The notes under the pieces were generated by a model. That model searched no databases, was not told the origin of the DNA, and saw nothing but the letters and a program-made list of their open reading frames with translations. A stretch of 62,974 bases of DNA, from positions 1 to 62,974 of the forward strand of contig JACCYQ010000067.1 in assembly GCA_013696395.1 (NCBI GenBank), read 5' to 3'. Source of the DNA: Chitinophagaceae bacterium (GTDB lineage: Bacteria; Bacteroidota; Bacteroidia; Chitinophagales; Chitinophagaceae). The translations under genes were made by a program, and so were the position numbers. Positions 19,842 to 27,434 of this stretch are shown here, piece by piece. Within the stretch, counting starts at the first letter, position 1. Every line of letters begins with the position of its first letter.

Positions 19842-20774
19842 TTATGGTTTGTTTTTCTTGCGCCGGATATAAATAGTGGCATTTTTTTCAAAATTGCTGG
19901 AAAGCCTTATCTCAAACCTGTTCTTTCCATCGCTAACGATCATTAAAGCGGTGTTCGGTGGAATGCTTCCAAGGTTATCAGCAAACATGGATACTTCGTT
20001 AATCTCTTTCAAAGTGTCAAGTGTAATATCAAAATGCACAGCGCTGGTGCTGATAATGCGATTATAAGCTAATAGTTCCTGGTTAACAAAAACAGAAATT
20101 GAATCGCCATCCACTTCGCCATTATCATAAAAATCCAGGGTGATATTATCTGATTCTACCTCAATTTCCTGCACTACATCAAGTTCTCTTTTTCTGAATT
20201 CATTATTAACAACATAATTAATCACTTTGCGCTGAATGATATTTACATCTTTAAGTGTATCAGCTGCACCTGGTTTCCAGACCTGGTGTGTTTCTTTATA
20301 ATTTCTTAATGCCTGGAAAACAGAGTCAATATTTGCCGCTTCAGAATTTAATACCAGGTTGAAATTTAAATCAATGCATGTATATTTAAAACCTTCTTTA
20401 CCTGTAAAATATCCTACCAGGCTGCTTTCTGTTTTCGATTTTCTGAAAGTGGCTACCAGATCCATAGTACAATCAACTTCCATATTCATAAATGAACCGA
20501 AATAAGTAACAGGAATATCATACAATGTTACATAACGTGTTTTAGAATTATACTTCCCTTTAACCGGAACACTTCTGAAACTGTTTTTAAAATAATAATT
20601 CAATGCACCCTGCAGGTTTCCATTATTGTCTTTTAAAATCAATTCAACCAGGTAATTGCTGGCTGAATTTGTTGTTTGCGCATATGCAGGACCGTAATAA
20701 TACCCGGCAATTGACTGTGCATCACTCAAACTTGCCAACAGCAATGAACAGGCAAGTAATATTATTTTCATCAT
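19842..20774 (-). CDS. Exported protein of unknown function
   Basis: Starting at MMKIILLACS gives 310 residues with a clear signal peptide (cleaved near SDAQ). The longer start at 20825 puts 17 aromatic and charged residues before it and is less likely. The mature protein is beta-rich, with an N-terminal GYYYGPAYAQTT segment and a C-terminal domain where a DFYDNGEVDGDSISVFVN motif resembles a calcium-loop beta-sandwich. No catalytic motif is recognised. It ends two bases from parC on the opposite strand. Confidence 0.6.
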   Translation of the reverse strand: MMKIILLACSLLLASLSDAQSIAGYYYGPAYAQTTNSASNYLVELILKDNNGNLQGALNYYFKNSFRSVPVKGKYNSKTRYVTLYDIPVTYFGSFMNMEVDCTMDLVATFRKSKTESSLVGYFTGKEGFKYTCIDLNFNLVLNSEAANIDSVFQALRNYKETHQVWKPGAADTLKDVNIIQRKVINYVVNNEFRKRELDVVQEIEVESDNITLDFYDNGEVDGDSISVFVNQELLAYNRIISTSAVHFDITLDTLKEINEVSMFADNLGSIPPNTALMIVSDGKNRFEIRLSSNFEKNATIYIRRKKNKP

Positions 20775-20966
20775 AGTGTTTCTATAGCGGTAAACAAAAA
20801 AGTATTTGAAAGGTAAGGTAACCAATAATCATGCAGAAGTTTTGCATCTGCATAAAATGTTAAAGACAAATGCGTTAACAAAAAATTAGCTACGTTTCTT
20901 AACCAGTGGTAACTTTTTAAAAGTCTGAAATTTATGCAGGATGTACAAACCCCTGTTACCAACAAT

Positions 20967-21635
20967 ATGAAATCAAAAATTATACTCCTGGGAACTCTTA
21001 TGTTTTTTTCTTTTATCACTTTACAGGCGCAGGTTAATTTCGGTATCAAGGCCGGACCAACATTTACAACCTGGCGTGGTGATGCTACCGGTTCAATGAA
21101 CGAGATGATTGATGCTACTAATGGCATTTTAAAAACACAAGGCAAAACTGGATTTTTTGCAGGATTATCAGCAACAATTCCCTTAGGTGGAATAGTAAGT
21201 ATTGAACCCGCTGTTTTGTACGCACAAAAAGGGTATCAACTATCCGGAGATTATAGTATAGATAAATTGGATTTTGTTGGTATCAACGCATCGGCAAAAG
21301 TAAACAGTCATTATATAGATATTCCTTTGTTACTAAAAGTGGAACCATCCAAAGGATTCCAGGTTTTTGCCGGCCCACAGGTTTCATTCCTGGTTCAATC
21401 AGATATGAAAGTGGATGCAGGTGCCCTGGGTTTTTCTTTCTTCAAAAGAACAATGGATATTTCGGATCAAATGAATAGTATAGATGTAGGTTTAACTGGT
21501 GGACTTGGTTACCAGTTTACCAATGGCTTTTCAGTTTCGGCATCTTATGATCATGGATTAAACAGGTTGGATAAAAATGAAAATTTTAAAGCTTATAACC
21601 AGGCGTTTAAAGTAGGCGTAGGTTTTAACTTTTAA
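20967..21635 (+). CDS. Outer-membrane beta-barrel protein (PorT-like)
   Basis: Starting at MKSKIILLG gives 222 residues with a signal peptide ending in LQAQ. The mature part begins VNFGIKAGPTFTTW and ends in aromatic VGVGFNF, the C-terminal signature of outer-membrane beta-barrels. The alternating polar/hydrophobic strands and length match the PorT / OmpA-like small-barrel family. It is probably an eight-strand barrel with unknown cargo. A strong bidirectional hairpin follows it. Confidence 0.78.
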   Translation: MKSKIILLGTLMFFSFITLQAQVNFGIKAGPTFTTWRGDATGSMNEMIDATNGILKTQGKTGFFAGLSATIPLGGIVSIEPAVLYAQKGYQLSGDYSIDKLDFVGINASAKVNSHYIDIPLLLKVEPSKGFQVFAGPQVSFLVQSDMKVDAGALGFSFFKRTMDISDQMNSIDVGLTGGLGYQFTNGFSVSASYDHGLNRLDKNENFKAYNQAFKVGVGFNF

Positions 21636-21655
21636 AATCTTTTTTTAGTTAAAAA

Positions 21656-21682
21656 ATAAAAGCGGCTAATGGCCGCTTTTAT
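21656..21682. terminator. Bidirectional terminator between the barrel gene and smpB
   Basis: Perfect 11-bp stem ATAAAAGCGGC / GCCGCTTTTAT with loop TAATG. A-rich on the left and T-rich on the right make it usable for both converging genes. It overlaps the smpB stop codon. Confidence 0.85.
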
Positions 21683-22113
21683 AATTTATATCTTTTCAAT
21701 TCCCGCTCGGCATCTTTTTGTTTAATGCTTTCACGCTTGTCGTATAATTTTTTTCCTTTTCCTAAACCTATTTCCAGTTTGGCAATATTTTTTTCATTAA
21801 AATATAAACGTAAAGGAATAAGCGTATAACCCTTTTCCTTTAATTGATTGATGATCTTTTTTAATTCTTTTTTTTGTAACAATAATTTTCGCTGGCGAAG
21901 CGGTTCATGATTATTCACTGTACCATGAGAGTACTCGGCAATGTGAAAAGATTTAATCCATGCCTCACCTTTATCAATGATGCAGTAGCTATCATTAAAA
22001 CTTGCACGACCTGCACGTAATGATTTTACCTCCGTCCCGGTAAGGACCATACCAGCAGTAAATTTATCCTCAATAAAAAACTCGTAGAATGCAGCCCTGT
22101 TTTTAATCTCCAT
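21679..22113 (-). CDS. smpB: SsrA-binding protein SmpB
   Basis: The 144-residue protein shows SmpB motifs: NRAAFYEFFIEDKF at the start, TGTEVKSLRAGRASF near 27-41, and the basic C-terminal tail with KGKKLYDKRESIKQKD. SmpB binds tmRNA and brings it to stalled ribosomes for trans-translation. No tmRNA gene was recognised in the window. accD lies 85 bases upstream on the same strand. Confidence 0.95.
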   Translation of the reverse strand: MEIKNRAAFYEFFIEDKFTAGMVLTGTEVKSLRAGRASFNDSYCIIDKGEAWIKSFHIAEYSHGTVNNHEPLRQRKLLLQKKELKKIINQLKEKGYTLIPLRLYFNEKNIAKLEIGLGKGKKLYDKRESIKQKDAERELKRYKL

Positions 22114-22198
22114 TTATTTTCCTGGTTCAGGATGTTGTTGTTGAAAAACCGGAACATCCTGGAAAATATTTTACCAGGAACCGATCTGATGAATATTT

Positions 22199-23119
22199 TT
22201 AATTTTTAAAAAGGGTAAGCACGGTGCCTAACTTTTCTTTCAGTTCTTTTCGGGGAACAATGAAATCCAGGAAACCATGCTCCATGATAAATTCACTGCG
22301 TTGAAAACCTTCAGGCAAATCCTTCTTGATGGTTTCTTTAATTACCCGGGGTCCGGCAAAACCAATAAGAGCACCAGGTTCGGCAATATTCAAATCGCCC
22401 AGCATACCAAACGAAGCGGAAATGCCACCGAAAGTTGGGTCTGTTAATAGGGAGATATAGGGTAAACCTGCATCCGATAATTGGGATAATTTACCACTGG
22501 TTTTAGCTAATTGCATTAGGGAAAATGCACTTTCCATCATTCGAGCACCACCGCTTTTTGATATAACCATGTAAGGCATTCTATGTTTGATGCAATGATC
22601 CACAGCTCTTGAAAATTTTTCTCCCATTACACTTCCTAATGATCCGCCTATAAATTCAAAATCCATACAGGAGATAACAATATCATGTTCATTTACTTTT
22701 CCAACTGCAACCCGCATACTATCGGACAAATCGGTTTTCGTCCAGATCTCTTCCAGTCTCTTATGATAAGGCTTCAGATCAGTAAACCCTAAAAAATCCT
22801 TTGAGCGAATATTATCGAATAACTCTATAAATTCGCCATCATCAAATAATATTTGGTAATATTCTGTACTCCCTATGCGATGGTGGTAATTACATTTTGT
22901 ATTTGGGCAAACAAAATCATTCTCCCTTAACTCATTCATTGTACATATCAGGTTGCACTCCGGGCATTTAGCCCACAAGCCTTCAGGGGTTTCTTTTTTC
23001 TCAGAGGTGCTGGTATGTATCCCTTTTTTTATTCTTTTAAACCAACTTGTTTTTGTTTCTTCTGTTTTTCCTTCTTCTCCTGCCAGGTTAGCATCAAAAT
23101 CTTCAAAATGTTTGGCCAT
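22199..23119 (-). CDS. accD: Acetyl-CoA carboxylase carboxyltransferase beta subunit
   Basis: Starting at MAKHFEDF gives 306 residues. A possible longer start at 23143 overlaps the -7 promoter box at 23141-23148, so the shorter start is preferred. A zinc ribbon lies at about 48-78 (CPECNLICTM and VCPNTKCNYH, four Cys), followed by the carboxyltransferase domain with SGGARMMES and GPRVIKETI. It transfers the carboxyl group from biotin to acetyl-CoA in fatty acid synthesis. The accA partner and biotin subunits are not in the window. Confidence 0.94.
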   Translation of the reverse strand: MAKHFEDFDANLAGEEGKTEETKTSWFKRIKKGIHTSTSEKKETPEGLWAKCPECNLICTMNELRENDFVCPNTKCNYHHRIGSTEYYQILFDDGEFIELFDNIRSKDFLGFTDLKPYHKRLEEIWTKTDLSDSMRVAVGKVNEHDIVISCMDFEFIGGSLGSVMGEKFSRAVDHCIKHRMPYMVISKSGGARMMESAFSLMQLAKTSGKLSQLSDAGLPYISLLTDPTFGGISASFGMLGDLNIAEPGALIGFAGPRVIKETIKKDLPEGFQRSEFIMEHGFLDFIVPRKELKEKLGTVLTLFKN

Positions 23120-23140
23120 GACCTTTATTTGGTTGAAACA

Positions 23141-23148
23141 CAAATATA
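23141..23148 (-). promoter_or_regulatory. accD: Candidate -7 box (TATATTTG) of accD
   Basis: On the minus strand the bases read TATATTTG, matching TAnnTTTG, 22 bases before the accD start. It would leave a leader of about 15-20 bases and argues against a longer AccD N-terminus. Confidence 0.5.
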
Positions 23149-23203
23149 GGGAAGGTGCAGCATTTGCTCATCCTCACTATAATGCCTGGTGAACCCAACG
23201 CGA

Positions 23204-23404
23204 TTAACTATTTTTGCCGGTTGATTTTTTCTTAAGGTGATTTTCTTTTATTTCTTTTTCATTTTGAGTTATATCATCGCCCTTAAAATCCTGCTCTTCA
23301 TTTTTACGGCTATCCAGGTCATCCCTGATATCTGGTTTATTGGGTGTATTTGGATTTTGGCGTGGATTATTAACCTGTTTGTTTCTGTTTTCTGAATGCC
23401 CCAT
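23204..23404 (-). CDS. Small hydrophilic protein of unknown function
   Basis: The 66-residue protein is almost wholly charged and polar (Asn, Lys, Glu, Asp) with no hydrophobic core, suggesting a disordered protein. No motif is recognised. It is flanked by aldolase and accD on the same strand; a terminator sits between it and the aldolase gene. Short Asn/Lys-rich proteins of this type are common in this phylum. Confidence 0.5.
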   Translation of the reverse strand: MGHSENRNKQVNNPRQNPNTPNKPDIRDDLDSRKNEEQDFKGDDITQNEKEIKENHLKKKSTGKNS

Positions 23405-23450
23405 AATATTTGTTTTATATTAAATCCAAAAAAAACTATACCAGCTCCAT

Positions 23451-23479
23451 AAAAAAGGCCTTCCTGTAAATGGAAGGCC
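23451..23479 (-). terminator. Rho-independent terminator of the aldolase gene
   Basis: Perfect 8-bp stem GGCCTTCC / GGAAGGCC with a 7-base loop, followed on the minus strand by six T residues. It lies 23 bases after the aldolase stop. Confidence 0.85.
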
Positions 23480-23501
23480 AGATAAGCAATTGGTTTTATT
23501 A

Positions 23502-24560
23502 TTATGCAATGGTAATGTCGTTATCCAGGTAAACATCCTGAATTGTTTGTAACATGTCAACTCCTTCTTTAAATGGTCTTTGAAAAGCTTTGCGACCAAG
23601 TATCAGTCCCATGCCTCCTGCTCTTTTATTGATAACCGCAGTTGTTACCGCCTCCTGCATGTCAGACTGTCCCTTACTTTCTCCGCCTGAATTTATTAAA
23701 CCAATTCGTCCATTATAACAATTCAATAATTGGTAACGACATAGATCAATAGGATGATCAGTAGTTAATTTTTCATACACCAATTTATGGGTCTTTCCAT
23801 GCTTAGTGGCAAGGTATCCTCCATTATTCGTGGGTAATTTTTGTTTAATGATATCTGCCTGAAGGGTTACACCCAAATGATTAGCCTGGCCAGTAAGATC
23901 GGCTGATGTATGATAATCAACGTCATCCACTTTAAAGGCATTATTACGTGTATAGCACCATAAAATAGTAACCATTCCAAGTTCATGAGCATATTCAAAA
24001 GCTTCGGCAACTTCTTTTAACTGGCGGGCGCTTTCTGCAGATCCCCAGTATATAGTTGCACCTATTGCAATAGCTCCCATGTTCCAGGCACTTTTTATGG
24101 AGCCAAACATGGTTTGATCGTACTTGTTTGGATGTGATAAAAATTCATTGTGATTAATCTTAACAATAAAAGGTATGCGGTGTGCATATTTGCGACTAAG
24201 AATTCCCAATACGCCAAAAGTTGATGCTACTCCATTACAGCCACCTTCAATGGCTAATTGAATGATATTTTCAGGATCAAAATAAATGGGGTTAGGGGCG
24301 AAGGCAGAACCTGCACTATGTTCAATACCCTGGTCAACCGGGAAAATGCTGCAATAACCCGTATTAGCCAGGCGACCATGATCTAAAAGATTTTGCATAT
24401 TGTTCAATACCTGGTTATTCCTGTTACTGTTGATCCATATTTCATCCACATGCCGGGGTGACGGCAGGAACAATGAAGACTTATCTATTGCGGTAGAATT
24501 ATAACTTAATAAATTATCGGCTTCCTTGCCAAGTATCTCCTGAATTTTGTTATTCGCCAT
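23502..24560 (-). CDS. fbaB: Class I fructose-bisphosphate aldolase (FbaB/DhnA type)
   Basis: The 352-residue protein matches the bacterial/archaeal class I aldolase family by length and by segments such as [15 protein letters not shown] near 73, [26 protein letters not shown] near 165, and [10 protein letters not shown] near 290. These form the TIM barrel that uses a Schiff-base lysine to cleave fructose 1,6-bisphosphate into the two triose phosphates. No zinc-site motif of class II enzymes is present. It is monocistronic, with its own promoter box and terminator. The gene symbol is by homology. Confidence 0.88.
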   Translation of the reverse strand: MANNKIQEILGKEADNLLSYNSTAIDKSSLFLPSPRHVDEIWINSNRNNQVLNNMQNLLDHGRLANTGYCSIFPVDQGIEHSAGSAFAPNPIYFDPENIIQLAIEGGCNGVASTFGVLGILSRKYAHRIPFIVKINHNEFLSHPNKYDQTMFGSIKSAWNMGAIAIGATIYWGSAESARQLKEVAEAFEYAHELGMVTILWCYTRNNAFKVDDVDYHTSADLTGQANHLGVTLQADIIKQKLPTNNGGYLATKHGKTHKLVYEKLTTDHPIDLCRYQLLNCYNGRIGLINSGGESKGQSDMQEAVTTAVINKRAGGMGLILGRKAFQRPFKEGVDMLQTIQDVYLDNDITIA

Positions 24561-24582
24561 GAAGAAGTGATTTTAGTGGTGG

Positions 24583-24590
24583 CAAAGATA
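24583..24590 (-). promoter_or_regulatory. Candidate -7 box (TATCTTTG) of the aldolase gene
   Basis: On the minus strand TATCTTTG matches the Bacteroidota -7 consensus and lies 22 bases before the aldolase start. Confidence 0.5.
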
Positions 24591-24623
24591 AGGTTTGCCA
24601 TCTTTTTTTAAAACAGAACAAAT

Positions 24624-25721
24624 TTACCTGCGACTATCCAGCTTCGGGATCAGTTTCAGGCTTCTCCTTAACATCTGTTTCATATGTATCCGTAACAATT
24701 CGCCAATTGTCTGGCATTTTAAGATGGCTGGTTTCTGGTGGTATTCTGCAAGCTCTTTAATAAGTTGTTCTGTTTTTTCCGGTGTGGACAAAGTATCTTT
24801 CTTCATGATGTCAAGCAATTGTTTCACTTTATATTTTGAGGTAGCCAGCCTGAATGCAATTAGTGTTCGTTCTTCGGTTTGATACTGTTCAATTGATTCT
24901 TTGTTCAGGTGTTTGAGGGAGAGTTCTACAAACTCATTATTTTCTTTGAAAAATTGCGGTAAATAAAGATTTTTTTTGCCTTCATAAGATTGCTGATCAA
25001 AATCTATGGCACGGATGCGGTATTGATAATCTTCAATATCAGGTGTAATATCAATTACAAAATTATAACTGCGCATATCGCCCAATAATCTTACAAAACA
25101 TCTTTCATTGAATTTTACAAATTCCTTAGCCAGCCTTATTTTATTTACGGAGTGATCATTTTTCATTTGTTCTAAAAAAATATCACCGGGAATTCCCGGT
25201 ATATGCTCTTCAACCAGCGTGTTATTGTAAGTAAAAAAAGTAATGCGGTTGGGAGAAAGGATATCTTCTAATTCAAGTCCATAAATACGGGATGCATCAG
25301 CTATTTTAATATAGTAATGATCGTAATTGTCATTAAACTTATTTACAATGCGGATTCTAAATGGATTTGAATTTCCAAATGTGCAATAGTCAACACGTGC
25401 AACATCCAGGTGTTTTACAAATGTAAGATCCCCCTCTGTTTTCAACATAGCATAAATCTCCACCAATCCTTCCCTGATAAAATTCCATTGGTGACTGTCA
25501 TACATTACTTTTTCCCATAGCGAATCATTACCATGACGGTCTTTAAGTGACACTGAATAAGTAAAGTGTAAAAGATCTTTATAGGCAACCGGGATTTTCT
25601 TTTCCCGTCCATTTTGCTTCAAATAATGACGAAGTGCCGGGCTGATTGTAAACATCGTTTTTTTTCGACTCGGTTTATTCAACTCAATCATTTCTTCGTC
25701 CAGATCATTTGAAAATTTCAT
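24624..25721 (-). CDS. Conserved protein with protein-kinase-like motifs, function unknown
   Basis: The 365-residue cytoplasmic protein is not a family I can name. Its middle resembles a protein-kinase-like fold: YYIKIADASR near 147 has a lysine in a beta strand; LVEEHIPGIPGD near 183 resembles the hinge; RLLGDMRSYNFVID near 225 resembles a catalytic loop (D and N spaced as in GDxxxxN); and RAIDFDQQS near 250 resembles the DFD/DFG metal-binding motif. No activation segment is clear. The C-terminal 90 residues are helical and basic. It shares strand with the metal-receptor gene upstream (20-base gap), so the two are probably co-transcribed. Confidence 0.55.
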   Translation of the reverse strand: MKFSNDLDEEMIELNKPSRKKTMFTISPALRHYLKQNGREKKIPVAYKDLLHFTYSVSLKDRHGNDSLWEKVMYDSHQWNFIREGLVEIYAMLKTEGDLTFVKHLDVARVDYCTFGNSNPFRIRIVNKFNDNYDHYYIKIADASRIYGLELEDILSPNRITFFTYNNTLVEEHIPGIPGDIFLEQMKNDHSVNKIRLAKEFVKFNERCFVRLLGDMRSYNFVIDITPDIEDYQYRIRAIDFDQQSYEGKKNLYLPQFFKENNEFVELSLKHLNKESIEQYQTEERTLIAFRLATSKYKVKQLLDIMKKDTLSTPEKTEQLIKELAEYHQKPAILKCQTIGELLRIHMKQMLRRSLKLIPKLDSRR

Positions 25722-25741
25722 ACGCTTTGTTGTGCCTTAAG

Positions 25742-26536
25742 TTAGTTATTATCCTTAATTAACTTTCTTAACTGGTTAAAATAATCAGGGGCCTTCAATA
25801 ACCGGCTCCCATACCAACTGAATATTTCGCCATCTACGAGTAATACTTTGCAATCAGGCATATATTCATTTATCAAACTGATATGTTTCTCTTTGAAAGG
25901 GTAAGGCTCTGATGACAAGAATACAAACTGACAACCAGAGCTAATTATTTGATCCATATTTATTACCGGGTATCTCGATAAGTGGGCAAATACATTTTTG
26001 AATCCTGCTGCTGAAAGCATGCTGTTAATAAATGTATCCCCGCCTGCTGCCATAAATGGCTTTTTCCAAATCAGGTAGGCAACTTTTAATTCTGTAGATG
26101 GTGGAGTGATCAGTTCAAATTGCTTACGGATATTTTCAATCAATTTCTTGGCAACATTTTCTTTCCCAGTAATTGTGCCAATGCTTTTGATCATATAAAA
26201 TGCAGATTCGAGGTCAGAAATGTCGCTGATCCAGGTTGGAAAATCCCTGGCCATTGTTTCTACCTGCCGCTGATCATTTTCTTCTTTATTGGCAATGATA
26301 AGATCGGGTTGAATTTGCCGAACCATTTTTATATGAACGTTCTTGGTTCCACCAATATGTGTTTTAGTTTTTGACCATGATGGGGGGTGGATGCAGAATT
26401 TTGTTATACCAGCAACTTCTGTGTCCAGTCCTAAATAAAATAATAATTCAGTTTGTGAAGGAACGAGGGAAATGATTTTTGCAGGAATACCCTGTAAATG
26501 AATAGACCTTCCACATTGATCAAAATACTGATGCAT
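25742..26536 (-). CDS. Helical-backbone metal-receptor family protein (BtuF/FepB-like) lacking a signal peptide
   Basis: The 264-residue protein has the periplasmic-binding fold of cobalamin/iron-type receptors: KIISLVPSQTELLFYLGL near 20, VAGITKFCIHPP near 43, IQPDLIIANKEEN near 77, and a second lobe with VINMDQIISSG near 193. Unlike transporter receptors it has no signal peptide or lipobox, so it is probably cytoplasmic or binds a cofactor there. No ABC transporter genes adjoin it. The start at 26536 has a TACCTTTG -7 box only 12 bases upstream, implying a near-leaderless message. Confidence 0.78.
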   Translation of the reverse strand: MHQYFDQCGRSIHLQGIPAKIISLVPSQTELLFYLGLDTEVAGITKFCIHPPSWSKTKTHIGGTKNVHIKMVRQIQPDLIIANKEENDQRQVETMARDFPTWISDISDLESAFYMIKSIGTITGKENVAKKLIENIRKQFELITPPSTELKVAYLIWKKPFMAAGGDTFINSMLSAAGFKNVFAHLSRYPVINMDQIISSGCQFVFLSSEPYPFKEKHISLINEYMPDCKVLLVDGEIFSWYGSRLLKAPDYFNQLRKLIKDNN

Positions 26537-26547
26537 TCATTTTTAAG

Positions 26548-26555
26548 CAAAGGTA
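26548..26555 (-). promoter_or_regulatory. Candidate -7 box (TACCTTTG) close to the start of the metal-receptor gene
   Basis: On the minus strand TACCTTTG matches TAnnTTTG and ends 12 bases before the start codon. If used, the mRNA would have a leader of only a few bases. Confidence 0.4.
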
Positions 26556-26594
26556 AGCAGGAGAAAAAAATGAGAAGGGAGAAAATCACCGTGG

Positions 26595-26624
26595 CCTGCT
26601 GCTAAAAAATTTTTCAGCAGCAGG
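26595..26624. repeat. Near-perfect 30-bp palindrome upstream of the metal-receptor gene
   Basis: CCTGCTGCT at 26595-26603 pairs with AGCAGCAGG at 26616-26624. The 12 bases between are A-run then T-run and nearly self-complementary. It marks the left edge of the G/T-rich tract. It lacks a clean flanking T-tract, so a terminator role is uncertain; an operator or attenuator is also possible. Confidence 0.7.
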
Positions 26625-26639
26625 GTAGTGGATCCTAAT

Positions 26640-27140
26640 AAGTAATTCATCGGATTTGGAAAAACGGTGATCAAATGTTTAAAGTGGTTAGTTTTAAACT
26701 GGTTTTTTCAATGGACTGGATGTGGTTCTTCTTCGGGATTTTGGATTTGGTTGGTTTTTTGGATGTTGGATTCTGGTTGTTTGAATTTTAAGGAACTGGT
26801 TTTGGTTTTAAAAGGTTTGGAGTTCAGTTTTTCGCTGACATAAGCCAGTTTAGGATTTGGTTTAAATTGAATTTATTCAGGATTTGGTTATTTGGTTTTT
26901 CACAGAACGGATTAGGACGTAGGATTTGGATGTTGGTTTTCTTTGACTGATCAGGTCAAAACAGGATTGGATTTCTTTTTTTGGTTTTTCAGACCTGGTT
27001 AGGATCTTTTTAGGATACGGATCGAAATATAAGGACAATCAATAATAAACAAAAAAAGGAAGTTGACTGATATTGGATCTCGGTGGTTTTTCTAGGATTG
27101 GATCAACTATTTCTGGACGTTTGGACATTGGACAGATTGA
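26640..27140. other. Gene-free, strand-asymmetric G/T-rich tract with repeated GGATTTGG
   Basis: The plus strand over about 500 bases is dominated by G and T with little C; the minus strand is C/A-rich. GGATTTGG occurs exactly five times, at 26652, 26743, 26853, 26880 and 26922. Related forms GGAT(N1-3)GG occur several more times (for example GGATTTTGG at 26736, GGATGTTGG at 26761 and 26928, GGATTGG at 26964 and 27096). No long open frame is convincing. The minus strand has a 54-codon open stretch at 26708-26872 without an ATG. A minus-strand transcript would be C-rich and G-poor, which is the composition of Rho loading sites; that reading is inference. Confidence 0.7.
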
Positions 27141-27164
27141 TATCGTATCAATCAACTTCTATCA

Positions 27165-27172
27165 CAAAAGTA
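27165..27172 (-). promoter_or_regulatory. Candidate minus-strand promoter reading into the G/T-rich tract
   Basis: On the minus strand TACTTTTG fits TAnnTTTG. A TTG lies about 20 bases upstream, near the expected -33 position. A transcript from here would run leftwards through the C/A-rich strand toward the palindrome at 26595-26624. It could make an untranslated RNA or a long leader for the metal-receptor gene. Confidence 0.35.
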
Positions 27173-27434
27173 ACGGGCTGTGAACTGCTGCACAACAGCA
27201 TTATTGCTCTATTTTTGGTGTATGGTAATTACTGCAATTATAGTATGATGACGTATATAACTGCAAAGTATGAACGAATATATCCATCGTAGATCTACGA
27301 ATTATAACGGGTTTTAAGAGAATACACTTATAAAGGATTACAATTAATACACTTATTAAAAAAAACACACACTTTCATTAAAAAAGCATGTGGCATAATA
27401 TTTAGTAAAGGAATGTCTTGCTAAAATTGATGAT
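27173..27434. other. Intergenic DNA with a perfect palindrome and spaced direct repeats
   Basis: TCGTAGATCTACGA at 27287-27300 is a perfect 14-bp palindrome. AATACACTTAT occurs twice, at 27321-27331 and 27346-27356, 25 bases apart. A 69-codon plus-strand frame at 27083-27292 crosses the area but lacks protein-like composition and a ribosome site. No gene was found. Confidence 0.5.

Noticed and set aside
26708-26872. Minus-strand peptide gene in the G/T-rich tract
   Set aside because: The 54-codon frame has no ATG, GTG or TTG near its start and stop codons lie just upstream; it may be a remnant but is not called.
25742-27172. Cobalamin riboswitch upstream of the BtuF-like gene
   Set aside because: No conserved B12-box could be identified on the minus strand, and the gene has its own promoter box 12 bases from the start.
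27083-27292. 69-codon plus-strand frame across the edge of the G/T-rich tract
   Set aside because: No ribosome site, odd composition, and it runs through repeat-like DNA; treated as chance.
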